Of a stretch of DNA of 13,767 bases, positions 1 to 6,773 are shown one piece after another (position 1 is the first letter of the stretch; every line of letters starts with the position of its first letter). The DNA lies in NCBI GenBank assembly GCA_946479985.1, contig CAMLIF010000109.1, positions 1 through 13,767 on the forward strand, in the 5' to 3' direction. A model generated the notes under the pieces. It was given only the letters and a program-made list of their open reading frames with translations, was not told the origin of the DNA and searched no databases. A program made the position numbers and the translations under genes. This DNA is from an uncultured Flavobacteriales bacterium (GTDB lineage Bacteria > Bacteroidota > Bacteroidia > Flavobacteriales > Crocinitomicaceae).

Positions 1-384
1 GCGTTCCGTATCCGGAACCCATTGTTTCACATTCTGCGGCTTACCGTCATTGTCGACCGAAACAAAAACGATCACACAATGCGTTGTCTTCTCAAACTTC
101 GGATCATTCATTTTCCGTGAATAAACATCTACAGCAACATGAATACTGGAATTCCCCGTATAAATAACCCGCGACTGAATTTTTACCAGACTTCCGATAT
201 GAATAGGCTTATAGAATCTGATTCCTCCTACGTAAACTGTAACGCAATAGGTTTCGGCCCACGTAGAAGCACAGGCAAATGATGCCTGATCAATCCATTT
301 CATTACCGCTCCTCCATGTACTTTCCCTCCGAAATTCACATCAGAAGGTTCGCTCACAAACTGAAAGGTCATTTTATCCTGCAT
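1..384 (-). CDS. acyl-CoA thioesterase, hotdog fold (3' end cut by window edge)
   Basis: The reverse strand from 384 down to 1 is open for 128 codons with no stop, so the C-terminus lies outside the window. The protein starts MQDKMTFQFVSEPSD and shows the pattern of YciA/BFIT-type hotdog thioesterases: N17-F-G-G near the start, then HGG at 23-25, and KWIDQA with D32 at the position of the catalytic acid. A strand-rich second half includes IRFYKPIHIGSLVKI. Family members hydrolyse acyl-CoA to free fatty acid and CoA in the cytoplasm, usually as hexamers or double-hotdog forms. Substrate length cannot be read from the sequence. An ATG further upstream is out of frame, so 384 is the best start. 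The gene diverges from the response regulator at 482 across about 97 bp. Confidence 0.85.
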   Translation of the reverse strand, partial: MQDKMTFQFVSEPSDVNFGGKVHGGAVMKWIDQASFACASTWAETYCVTVYVGGIRFYKPIHIGSLVKIQSRVIYTGNSSIHVAVDVYSRKMNDPKFEKTTHCVIVFVSVDNDGKPQNVKQWVPDTER

Positions 385-409
385 ATTTCAATTTTTTCGT
401 CATAAACTT

Positions 410-444
410 AATTCAATTATTTAGTTCTAATCGTATATTGAATT
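410..444. repeat. inverted repeat AATTCAAT-N19-ATTGAATT in a divergent promoter region
   Basis: AATTCAAT at 410-417 and its exact reverse complement ATTGAATT at 437-444 flank a 19-bp spacer between the thioesterase and the response regulator. The right arm ends 8 bp before the -7 element at 453-460, so a protein bound here could act on the divergent promoters. The same stretch also reads as an imperfect direct repeat, AATTCA(ATT)ATTTAG at 410-424 against AATTCATTTAG at 441-451. The region is very A+T-rich, so chance is a real alternative. An operator role is inference only. Confidence 0.3.
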
Positions 445-452
445 CATTTAGC

Positions 453-460
453 TATTTTTG
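453..460 (+). promoter_or_regulatory. Bacteroidota -7 promoter element of the response regulator gene
   Basis: TATTTTTG matches the TAnnTTTG -7 consensus of Bacteroidota housekeeping promoters exactly. It ends 21 nt before the ATG at 482, about the same distance as the -7 elements at 5743 and 12368. No good -33 TTTG lies at the usual spacing. Because the element overlaps the TTG at 458, that TTG cannot be the translation start if this promoter is used. Confidence 0.6.
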
Positions 461-481
461 TTTAGAATCATTTTAAGTAAG

Positions 482-1156
482 ATGAAATTAGTAATTGCTG
501 ACAGTAACGAGATTGTACGCCTGGGCCTTAGAGCCTTGTTCGAAAAACAAACGAATCTTTCAATTGTCGGCGAAACTAAAAGCAGTGAAGAGCTCATTCA
601 GTTTATTTGCACTCACGATTCGGATGTTGTTCTGATTGACTATACGGCAAAAGAATACAGCATTGATGTAATTCCTCAAATACTTCAGAAAAAACCGTCG
701 TTGCTGGTTGTTGCCATTACGCCGGAACAAAGTGCGCAAACATTAGTGAATGCCTTACGTTCAGGAGTAAAAAGCTATGTAAAGAAAGATTGCGACAGCG
801 ATGAAATAGTTGATGCCGTGCGTGAAACGTGGCGTGGAAAACGATTCTTCTGCGGTACTTTACTCGAGACAATCCGGAATGCTTCTATCAATGTAGATGA
901 CATTGATTTAGATACCTTTACTTGTGGTCCGGTTTCTTTAAGCGCACGTGAAAACGAGATAATTACACTGGTTGCTGAAGGCTTAACGAATATTCAAATT
1001 GCCGAAACACTTTGTTTAAGTAATCACACGGTGAACACGCACAGAAAAAACATTATGGCCAAATTGGGCGTGAAAAACACTGCCGGAATAGTCATGTATG
1101 CTGTGAAGGCGAACTTTGTTTCTCCGAACAAATTCATTTTCGCAACAGAATCTTGA
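482..1156 (+). CDS. NarL/FixJ-type response regulator, no kinase nearby
   Basis: The 224-residue protein has an N-terminal receiver (about 1-115) and a C-terminal LuxR-type helix-turn-helix (about 152-215). Receiver landmarks are D7 in VIADSNE, the phosphoacceptor D53 in VVLIDYT, T80 in AITPE and K101/K102 in SYVKKD. The second acidic-pocket residue that usually follows D7 is Ser8. The output domain has LSARENEI and LSNHTVNTHRKNIMAKLGV, the classic GerE/LuxR recognition-helix region. It should be a DNA-binding regulator controlled by phosphorylation, but no histidine kinase is visible in the window, so it is an orphan here. I chose ATG 482 over the in-frame TTG at 458 because the latter falls inside the -7 element. 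The gene lies 60 bp before the sigma operon, so it could be co-transcribed with it or regulate it; both are inference. Confidence 0.92.
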   Translation: MKLVIADSNEIVRLGLRALFEKQTNLSIVGETKSSEELIQFICTHDSDVVLIDYTAKEYSIDVIPQILQKKPSLLVVAITPEQSAQTLVNALRSGVKSYVKKDCDSDEIVDAVRETWRGKRFFCGTLLETIRNASINVDDIDLDTFTCGPVSLSARENEIITLVAEGLTNIQIAETLCLSNHTVNTHRKNIMAKLGVKNTAGIVMYAVKANFVSPNKFIFATES

Positions 1157-1216
1157 TTTTTTCTTTCCATTTGATGAACTTTATTATTCTGTAATTGTAA
1201 CAGTCAAAAAACGATT

Positions 1217-2446
1217 ATGAAATCGATACAACTGATTTGTTTAGCACTTCTTTTTCAGGCCAATTCCATGGCCCAGGAAGTCAATCATAATTATAACACC
1301 AACAACACAAATACTCCGAAAGAAACAACTACTAATCAGATTGAAACTTTAGAAAAAAAAGGTGTCAAATCTGAAGAAACAGACTCGATAGTGAACGATT
1401 TCAGAAAGGAACGTAAATCTCTGGAGAAAAAAAGCCTGGATTCTCAAACAAAATTTATATCTGAAGCTCCCGCTGCCGAAAAAACAGAAGCAGTTCCAAT
1501 AGAAGATGTTTATCGCTCAAGCAGCCAGGATTACAAAGCAGTTCAATACCAATCTACTCATAACCCGGCAAGCAGAAGTGCCAGCCCGGTTCTCCAGGAA
1601 AAGATGAACGAAAACCTGGAATTAATGAATGTTGTTGCCCCTGATGCTTTTGAAACCAATTTATTCAACTACTGGAATGGACATTACGATTCTAAGAACG
1701 CTAACTATTTATTACGTGCAGCTGAACAAAATCCTGAAAGCAAAGAACTTCGACAACAGTTAAGCGCTTATTATTATATTGAAAATGATGCGCAGGCAGT
1801 TGACAGTATTACAACAGTAATGGTTACAGACGGAACATTTTGCTCCGGACAACTAAACTATGCTACCGACCTCATGAGTTCTGTGCAGGCAAACTCAACA
1901 TTAATTGTTCATGGTTTTGATGATTTTCTCCCGCTTGTGAATGTAATGGGAGCCACTACCTACTCTTTCAATGTTGTTTCACTTGATTTACTTCAGAGTT
2001 CAGAATATAGGCAGGCACTTACTGCACAAGGATACACAGTTCCTGAGTCGGGCGAAATTGATACGGCTTACCTGAAACTTTTCGTTGAGGCAAACAGCGA
2101 TAAGAATATCCAGCTTTCTTTAACTCTCCCGAAAGAATATCTGCAGAGTTTTTTACCTGATCTTTATCCGTTAGGACTGACTTTCACGCTCGTTAAACGT
2201 GATGAAGATGAAGAATACAATGCCGGGTTATGGGAAAATAAGTGGAATAAAGAGATTTTGCTGAAGGGAACAAATGACTGGGGTGACACCTGGACCAAGA
2301 ATTATCTTCCGGCACTGGTTACTCTGAAAATGTATTACGACCGGAAAGGAAATACAGAAGAATCAAGAAAGATCAGTGAAGTCATACTGGCAATCAGCAG
2401 TCGCTCCAATCTAAAACAGAAAGTAAGCAAATACGCTGCTGAATGA
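1217..2446 (+). CDS. secreted protein of unknown function, first gene of a sigma-factor operon
   Basis: The 409-residue protein begins with a signal peptide (MKSIQLICLALLFQANSMAQ, probable cleavage after residue 20), so it should be exported. Residues 21-135 are low-complexity, rich in Asn, Thr, Lys, Glu and Ser, and probably disordered. Residues 145-200 look helical and repeat-like (YWNGHYDSKNANYLLRAAE), compatible with a TPR-type hairpin. Residues 225-395 form a globular part containing HGFDDFLPL, FNVVSLDLLQ, LYPLGLTFTLV and a final helical pair. From memory this order resembles the periplasmic C-terminal part of DUF2723-family Bacteroidota membrane proteins (GDNDTFPL, then VNLSLL, then GLAYRLV). 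That similarity is remote and unverified. Its last four bases, ATGA, overlap the start of the sigma factor gene, implying translational coupling. I do not recognise a named family. Confidence 0.85.
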   Translation: MKSIQLICLALLFQANSMAQEVNHNYNTNNTNTPKETTTNQIETLEKKGVKSEETDSIVNDFRKERKSLEKKSLDSQTKFISEAPAAEKTEAVPIEDVYRSSSQDYKAVQYQSTHNPASRSASPVLQEKMNENLELMNVVAPDAFETNLFNYWNGHYDSKNANYLLRAAEQNPESKELRQQLSAYYYIENDAQAVDSITTVMVTDGTFCSGQLNYATDLMSSVQANSTLIVHGFDDFLPLVNVMGATTYSFNVVSLDLLQSSEYRQALTAQGYTVPESGEIDTAYLKLFVEANSDKNIQLSLTLPKEYLQSFLPDLYPLGLTFTLVKRDEDEEYNAGLWENKWNKEILLKGTNDWGDTWTKNYLPALVTLKMYYDRKGNTEESRKISEVILAISSRSNLKQKVSKYAAE

Positions 2447-3033
2447 AATTGATCCGCAAGGAATATCAGGCAATGACCGATGAACAATTGGTAATCTCCA
2501 TGGCAGGTGGCGATAAGCAAGCGTTCGATCATTTGTACAAGCGATATTCGAATGCGCTGATAGCCTATTTCATGCGAATGATGTGGCGCGACAGGGAAAA
2601 AGCAGAAGATTTTTTACACGATCTGTTTACCAAACTGATACACAGGCCTGAATTGTTCGATACAACACGTTCATTCAAAACCTGGGTTTATTCGGTTGCC
2701 AACAACATGTGTAAAAACGAATACAAGAAGCAGGAAATCCGTAAAAACACATCAAACGGTTTGGACAGCTCCTACCCGGTAATGGATCCGAACAAAAACA
2801 CCATGAACGAAGTGCATCATGCGCATTTTAAATCGCGCTTCAATGAACAAATAATGGAATTAGACGTAAAGCATAGAGAAGTTTTTGAAATGCGCCATTT
2901 CGATGGATTTTCTATGAAAGAAATAGCAGATGCTCTGGAAATAAGCGAAGGAACAGTTAAATCAAGATTGTTCTACGCAACAAAGTATCTCGCAAAAGGA
3001 TTAAAAGAATTTTCACCAGAACAAACAACTTAG
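2443..3033 (+). CDS. ECF-type RNA polymerase sigma factor
   Basis: The 196-residue protein has the two-domain ECF architecture. Region 2 (about 18-97) includes GDKQAFDHLYKRYSNAL, the -10-reading part EDFLHDLFTKL, and FKTWVYSVANNMCKNEYK. After a linker (about 98-130), region 4 (about 132-187) has LDVKHREVFEMRHFDGFS and the helix-turn-helix MKEIADALEISEGTVKSRL. It should direct RNA polymerase to an alternative promoter set. The start at 2443 overlaps the upstream stop by ATGA, a normal coupled start. However, Met11 at 2473 (MTDEQLV) is closer to the usual family N-terminus and is a reasonable alternative. Only 2 bp separate its stop from the next gene, which encodes a membrane protein in the usual anti-sigma position. 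Confidence 0.95.
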   Translation: MKLIRKEYQAMTDEQLVISMAGGDKQAFDHLYKRYSNALIAYFMRMMWRDREKAEDFLHDLFTKLIHRPELFDTTRSFKTWVYSVANNMCKNEYKKQEIRKNTSNGLDSSYPVMDPNKNTMNEVHHAHFKSRFNEQIMELDVKHREVFEMRHFDGFSMKEIADALEISEGTVKSRLFYATKYLAKGLKEFSPEQTT

Positions 3034-3035
3034 TC

Positions 3036-3911
3036 ATGAGAACGATTGAGGATATTATACTAGAAAAAAATTACAGCGATTTATCGGTTGAAGAACTGAA
3101 TATTGTTAGCGAACTTGCTGACAATGAAGACGAATTCAATCAAATGAAACAGCTGTTTGAAAACATGACCCTGGAATTTAATTCCCCGGAAATGTTTACA
3201 CCGTCTTCAGAAACCAAAGCGAGTCTTGACCAGATCTTCAGTGCGAAGCATCCGGTAATTGCAAACGATTGGAAGAAAGAAGAAGCGACTATAGAGGATG
3301 ATGTGAAAGTAGTTGCATTTTACAATAGAAACTGGGTACGTGTGGCAGCAATCTTCCTTTTATTTATTGGAATTTCTGTTCTTTTCATTAAAAACTCTGA
3401 TGAGATATCAGGAAAGAACACTATTCAACAAGCCGAAAATAAAAATCCCGAAACGCGGGCAAAAAGAACGTTGGATGCCACTTCTAAAAAGACGGAAGCA
3501 GCAACCGTACTTTACCCTGAAACGAAAGAGCAAACGAACAAGACTCCTGAATTGGCCTTTGCAGAAGACCTGCCGGGCAATACGGAAATGAAAGATAAAA
3601 CTGCAGCAGCACCTTCAAAAACATTAGTAGTGAATGGAGGAACACCTGCTTATACTTTCTCAGCTAGCGGCGAGTCAACAAGTTTTGCATTATCTGCAAC
3701 ATCTCCACAGCCAATGACTTTTACTAATTCAGGTTTGACCACTACAACGATCTACGAAAAAGATAAAAAAAGTAATTGGGGGCGTTTGGCTGATTTAGAT
3801 CCGGAATTGAACATGTCGCAGCCAACAACTGCAAGTGGCGGTTATGATTCACCTGTCTCAAAAGAAGGCCTGGCAGCAGAAATGCTTGACTGGATTCAGG
3901 CGGCTTATTAA
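3036..3911 (+). CDS. single-pass membrane protein, putative anti-sigma factor
   Basis: The 291-residue protein has an acidic, helical N-terminal part (1-97), one predicted membrane segment at about 101-118 (VRVAAIFLLFIGISVLFI), and a low-complexity outer part of about 170 residues. With an N-in orientation the first part would face the cytoplasm, where an anti-sigma domain would sit. There is no Zn-binding HxxxCxxC motif, so it is not a ZAS-type anti-sigma; the assignment rests on topology and its place 2 bp after the sigma gene. The outer part contains VVNGGTPAYTFSASG (199-212 region), which resembles the core of SprB-type surface repeats, and ends in a conserved-looking helix, KEGLAAEMLDWIQAAY. 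It overlaps the convergent cyclase gene by 4 bp at the shared TTAA, where both stop codons lie. Confidence 0.75.
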   Translation: MRTIEDIILEKNYSDLSVEELNIVSELADNEDEFNQMKQLFENMTLEFNSPEMFTPSSETKASLDQIFSAKHPVIANDWKKEEATIEDDVKVVAFYNRNWVRVAAIFLLFIGISVLFIKNSDEISGKNTIQQAENKNPETRAKRTLDATSKKTEAATVLYPETKEQTNKTPELAFAEDLPGNTEMKDKTAAAPSKTLVVNGGTPAYTFSASGESTSFALSATSPQPMTFTNSGLTTTTIYEKDKKSNWGRLADLDPELNMSQPTTASGGYDSPVSKEGLAAEMLDWIQAAY

Positions 3912-5608
3912 GAATTAACAACTTCAATCAGTAAAGCTTTCTTTTGCTTTAGCTCATTGATCCGGTTCTTTTTTCCTTTATCACGGATGTTTTTTGCGGT
4001 AACCGAATAGAATTGGTGTTCATTTTGAAGATAATCTAACTGGAAGTCAATCCATTCAAGATCGCTCATCGGATGACCAAAAGCTTCTAATTCCTGGCGT
4101 AATTTTTCAGAAACCACGTAATAATCTGCACGACCAATATAATCGTGGTCCGAATCACAGATCAACTCTTCCAATAGAGTCACCGGCTGCACATTAATTG
4201 CTGTCACCAGAATCATTGCCCGCACCTGATCAATCTGGTCTTTATCATAACCATATAAAGGAAGCTGCTGTTCCATTAAGCGCACACTGTGCAATTCATT
4301 ACGCGCAGAATTAAACACGAATCCTGCATCGTGATACAACGCGGCAGTTCTGAGCAGCATAAGTTCTTCCTCATTCAAACCTTCCAAACGACCAAAACGA
4401 ATGGCTGCTTTTTCAACGTTCAGAGTATGAAATAAATCATGGTAAATCACTTCTTCGGGAAGGTTCGACTTTAAGTAGTTGACAATGTTCGTGCGCATGT
4501 GATCAAAGTCGACTGAAGAGATGTTACATTTTTTTCGCAGGTTCACGCTTGGGAAATCCCCTTTCCCGTACATACTGTGATCCGTTTTCAGCTGATTGAT
4601 CGTTAAGATACGAATAGCTCCTCCCCGCTTCTTAATTGGTGTTTCACCCAGATCGGTACAAACAAAAAATTCTTTGACATCTTCGTAAATCACATCTGAA
4701 ATCGTAATCTCATCTATCCCGGAAATTTGCTGAGCCCTTGCCGCAATATTTACAGTGTCGCCCCATACGTCGAACGAATAGCGTTTTGAACCGATAATAC
4801 CGGCAACCAGCGGCCCTGCATGAATTCCAATCCTGATTTCCCAAAAATCGCGCTTCAGGGCTTTGGCAACTTCTTTTTCGTTTCGAATGAAATTACGCAT
4901 TTCCAGTGCTGCCAGACATGCCCTTAGAACTGGCTCTTCATTCTCTTCCGTTACACCAGATAAAGCCATGTATGCATCACCGATTGTTTTAATTTTCTCC
5001 AGTTTATATTTCTCAATGATCTCGTCGAAACGCGTAAAATAATACTCTAACTGTTTTACAAGTTTCAAAGGCTTTATATTCTTCGATTTAAACGAGAAAT
5101 CTACAAAATCTGTAAACAGAACAACTCCTTTATCAACACGTTTCGGAGAAAATTTACCATTATGATTCAGATCTTCCAACACCGTTCTCGGCAGAATATT
5201 CGATAAAAGCTGGGCAATTCGCTGATCCTTATAATAAAGTGTTTTATAAACTTCTATTTTCGCCTGAATCAAATAAGGGTTGAACGGTTTCTGAATGAAA
5301 TCGACAGCACCACTAGATAAACCGCGTAATAACTTTGGTCCGGTACGCGCATTTTCCGTTATAACAATAGAATACCGGTTCTGATGATCGGCATGAATCA
5401 ATTCCTTGAATTCTTCCATGCTGGTGAACGACTTGGAATCAATATTCACAAGAATGATTCCCACTTCTTTTCGTTCCAAAATAATAGAAGCTTCACGAAG
5501 AGTTTCACATTGAAGTAAAATATTTCCTCCACCGCCTAAAATTTCCTTCAGAGCGTTTTGATCCGACTTAACGTCATCGATGATCAGGATATTAATCAGT
5601 CGTTCCAT
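3908..5608 (-). CDS. receiver - class III adenylyl cyclase - HD hydrolase fusion
   Basis: The 566-residue protein has three domains and no membrane segment. The receiver (about 5-125) keeps the acidic pair D11/D12, T84 and K107 (FIQKPF), but a gap-free match of strand 3 to CheY puts Asn55 at the phosphoacceptor site. The cyclase (about 158-337) has metal ligands D167 (LFTDFVD) and D211 (KIKTIGDAYM), base-selecting K207 and D280 (FDVWGDTVN), and transition-state residues N287 and R291. This Lys/Asp pair is typical of ATP rather than GTP as substrate. The HD domain (about 380-500) has YHDLFH (H390, H394), H426-D427 and a later acidic cluster ending at D495. The spacing is reminiscent of cyclic-nucleotide phosphodiesterases, though the motif is not canonical. 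I infer a cytoplasmic cAMP synthase with a linked phosphohydrolase that could degrade cAMP or another nucleotide. The ATG at 5608 directly precedes the receiver. Confidence 0.92.
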   Translation of the reverse strand: MERLINILIIDDVKSDQNALKEILGGGGNILLQCETLREASIILERKEVGIILVNIDSKSFTSMEEFKELIHADHQNRYSIVITENARTGPKLLRGLSSGAVDFIQKPFNPYLIQAKIEVYKTLYYKDQRIAQLLSNILPRTVLEDLNHNGKFSPKRVDKGVVLFTDFVDFSFKSKNIKPLKLVKQLEYYFTRFDEIIEKYKLEKIKTIGDAYMALSGVTEENEEPVLRACLAALEMRNFIRNEKEVAKALKRDFWEIRIGIHAGPLVAGIIGSKRYSFDVWGDTVNIAARAQQISGIDEITISDVIYEDVKEFFVCTDLGETPIKKRGGAIRILTINQLKTDHSMYGKGDFPSVNLRKKCNISSVDFDHMRTNIVNYLKSNLPEEVIYHDLFHTLNVEKAAIRFGRLEGLNEEELMLLRTAALYHDAGFVFNSARNELHSVRLMEQQLPLYGYDKDQIDQVRAMILVTAINVQPVTLLEELICDSDHDYIGRADYYVVSEKLRQELEAFGHPMSDLEWIDFQLDYLQNEHQFYSVTAKNIRDKGKKNRINELKQKKALLIEVVNS

Positions 5609-5742
5609 AGTATCTAAATGTGAATATACTTATAAAAGTAATTGGGAGATGAAATTCTATAATCCGGGTTTATCAACAAATCAATCTTAAAATAAAATTA
5701 TGTTTTCGTAAACAATTTTTAATTATTAAGACTTTTATAACT

Positions 5743-5750
5743 TATATTTG
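5743..5750 (+). promoter_or_regulatory. Bacteroidota -7 promoter element of the T9SS cargo gene
   Basis: TATATTTG matches TAnnTTTG exactly and ends 22 nt before the ATG at 5773. The leader between them is A/T-rich (ATTAATTAAAACT just before the ATG) with no Shine-Dalgarno sequence, as is typical of highly expressed Bacteroidota genes. No clear -33 TTTG is present at normal spacing. Confidence 0.7.
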
Positions 5751-5772
5751 CTTTGAACAATTAATTAAAACT

Positions 5773-6660
5773 ATGAAAAAAACATTACTTTCTTTAGGAT
5801 TGGTTCTTTCAGCTGCTGCTTCTTTTGCTCAGGTTGATACACTAATCTCTCATGTAACATCACCTAATTTCTACACAGGTGGACTTGACGCAGTAGCTCC
5901 TGCTGATTCTGGATTTCTTGCTGGAAACAACGTTTACGGTGATCTTGCTAAAATGCAATTATTTGATAACACTTACGGTGTAACAAGCGGAGGTGTAATT
6001 AACGGTGTTGCTCTTTGGGCACCAATCAAAGTTGACGGTGGTGGAAGCTTTACAGTTGCTATCTGGGCTGACAATGCTGGTACTCCAAACCCTGTTCCAT
6101 TAACTTCAGTTACGGCTACTTTAGCATCTTTAGATACTACAGTTGCTAACACTGGTGTTATTTCAGGTGCTGCTCCTTACAACTACGTTGCTATGTTCTC
6201 TAGTCCTTTAACTATCCCTGCTGGAAATAAATTCTGGGCTGGTGTGGTTTTACCTACAGGAAACAACTTAATGGCAATCGTTATTAGCGGTCCATTTGCT
6301 GATGCAGATACTCACGCTGGTGAATTCTGGAATGATGCAACTTTCCACACATTTGGAGATCCTAATAACTGGGGTGCTGATTACTCAATGGCTATCTACC
6401 CAATTGTTGACTTAGTTGCTTCATTAGAAGAAAACGTTATTACATCAACTGTTTACCCGAATCCAGCTAACAACGAATTGAACATTCAAGTTGGAAACGA
6501 AGAAATCGAAACAGTTTCAGTTGTTACTTTAGATGGTAAAACTGTAATTAACGCTACAACAGGTTCAATCAATGTATCTGAATTGAAAGCTGGTATGTAC
6601 ATTTACAATGTTACTACTAAAGCTGGTAAATTGGCTACAGGAAACTTCGTTAAGAACTAA
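5773..6660 (+). CDS. secreted T9SS cargo protein of unknown function
   Basis: The 295-residue protein starts with a clean signal peptide (MKKTLLSLGLVLSAAASFAQ, cleavage after about residue 20). Residues 21-215 are a beta-rich, Gly/Ala/Asn-rich globular region with no catalytic motif I recognise. Residues 222-295 form a type A T9SS C-terminal sorting domain: VYPNPANNELNIQV, then VVTLDGKTV, then VSELKAGMYIYNV, ending near GNFVKN. The protein should cross the inner membrane by Sec and the outer membrane by T9SS, then be released or anchored at the surface. Its codons are strongly skewed to GCT, GTT, GGT, ACT and AAC, unlike the neighbours. With a consensus -7 element and a strong terminator, this suggests an abundant monocistronic surface or extracellular protein. 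Function is unknown. Confidence 0.9.
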   Translation: MKKTLLSLGLVLSAAASFAQVDTLISHVTSPNFYTGGLDAVAPADSGFLAGNNVYGDLAKMQLFDNTYGVTSGGVINGVALWAPIKVDGGGSFTVAIWADNAGTPNPVPLTSVTATLASLDTTVANTGVISGAAPYNYVAMFSSPLTIPAGNKFWAGVVLPTGNNLMAIVISGPFADADTHAGEFWNDATFHTFGDPNNWGADYSMAIYPIVDLVASLEENVITSTVYPNPANNELNIQVGNEEIETVSVVTLDGKTVINATTGSINVSELKAGMYIYNVTTKAGKLATGNFVKN

Positions 6661-6683
6661 TTCTTCGAAAAATATCTTAAAAG

Positions 6684-6711
6684 AATCCTGGCTTCGGTCA
6701 GGATTTTTTTT
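6684..6711 (+). terminator. rho-independent terminator after the T9SS cargo gene
   Basis: A 9-bp stem (6684-6692 paired with 6697-6705, one G-T pair) closes a TTCG tetraloop and runs into a T tract reaching 6711. It begins 24 nt after the stop at 6660. On the opposite strand the hairpin is followed by CTTTTAAGATATTTTTC, so it might also act weakly for the convergent ispH. Confidence 0.9.
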
Positions 6712-6725
6712 GCCCAAAGTTTTTA

Positions 6726-6748
6726 CAGGAAACATCAATAGTTTCCTG
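6726..6748. repeat. hairpin-forming inverted repeat downstream of ispH
   Basis: CAGGAAAC at 6726-6733 and GTTTCCTG at 6741-6748 form a perfect 8-bp stem with a 7-nt loop, 26 nt past the ispH stop. Neither strand has a T tract directly after it, so it is not a standard intrinsic terminator. It may protect the ispH 3' end, or transcription may continue to the 6684-6711 hairpin. Confidence 0.4.
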
Positions 6749-6773
6749 ATATCAATAATCTATTCTGATTTTC

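Noticed and set aside
458..481. TTG start giving an 8-residue extension of the response regulator
   Set aside because: The TTG lies inside the TATTTTTG -7 element, and the receiver domain starts naturally at the ATG at 482.
1192..1199. TAATTGTA as a -7 element for the sigma operon, with TTTG at 1170-1173 as -33
   Set aside because: The spacing is reasonable, but TAATTGTA does not match the TTTG half of the consensus, so I could not support it as a promoter.
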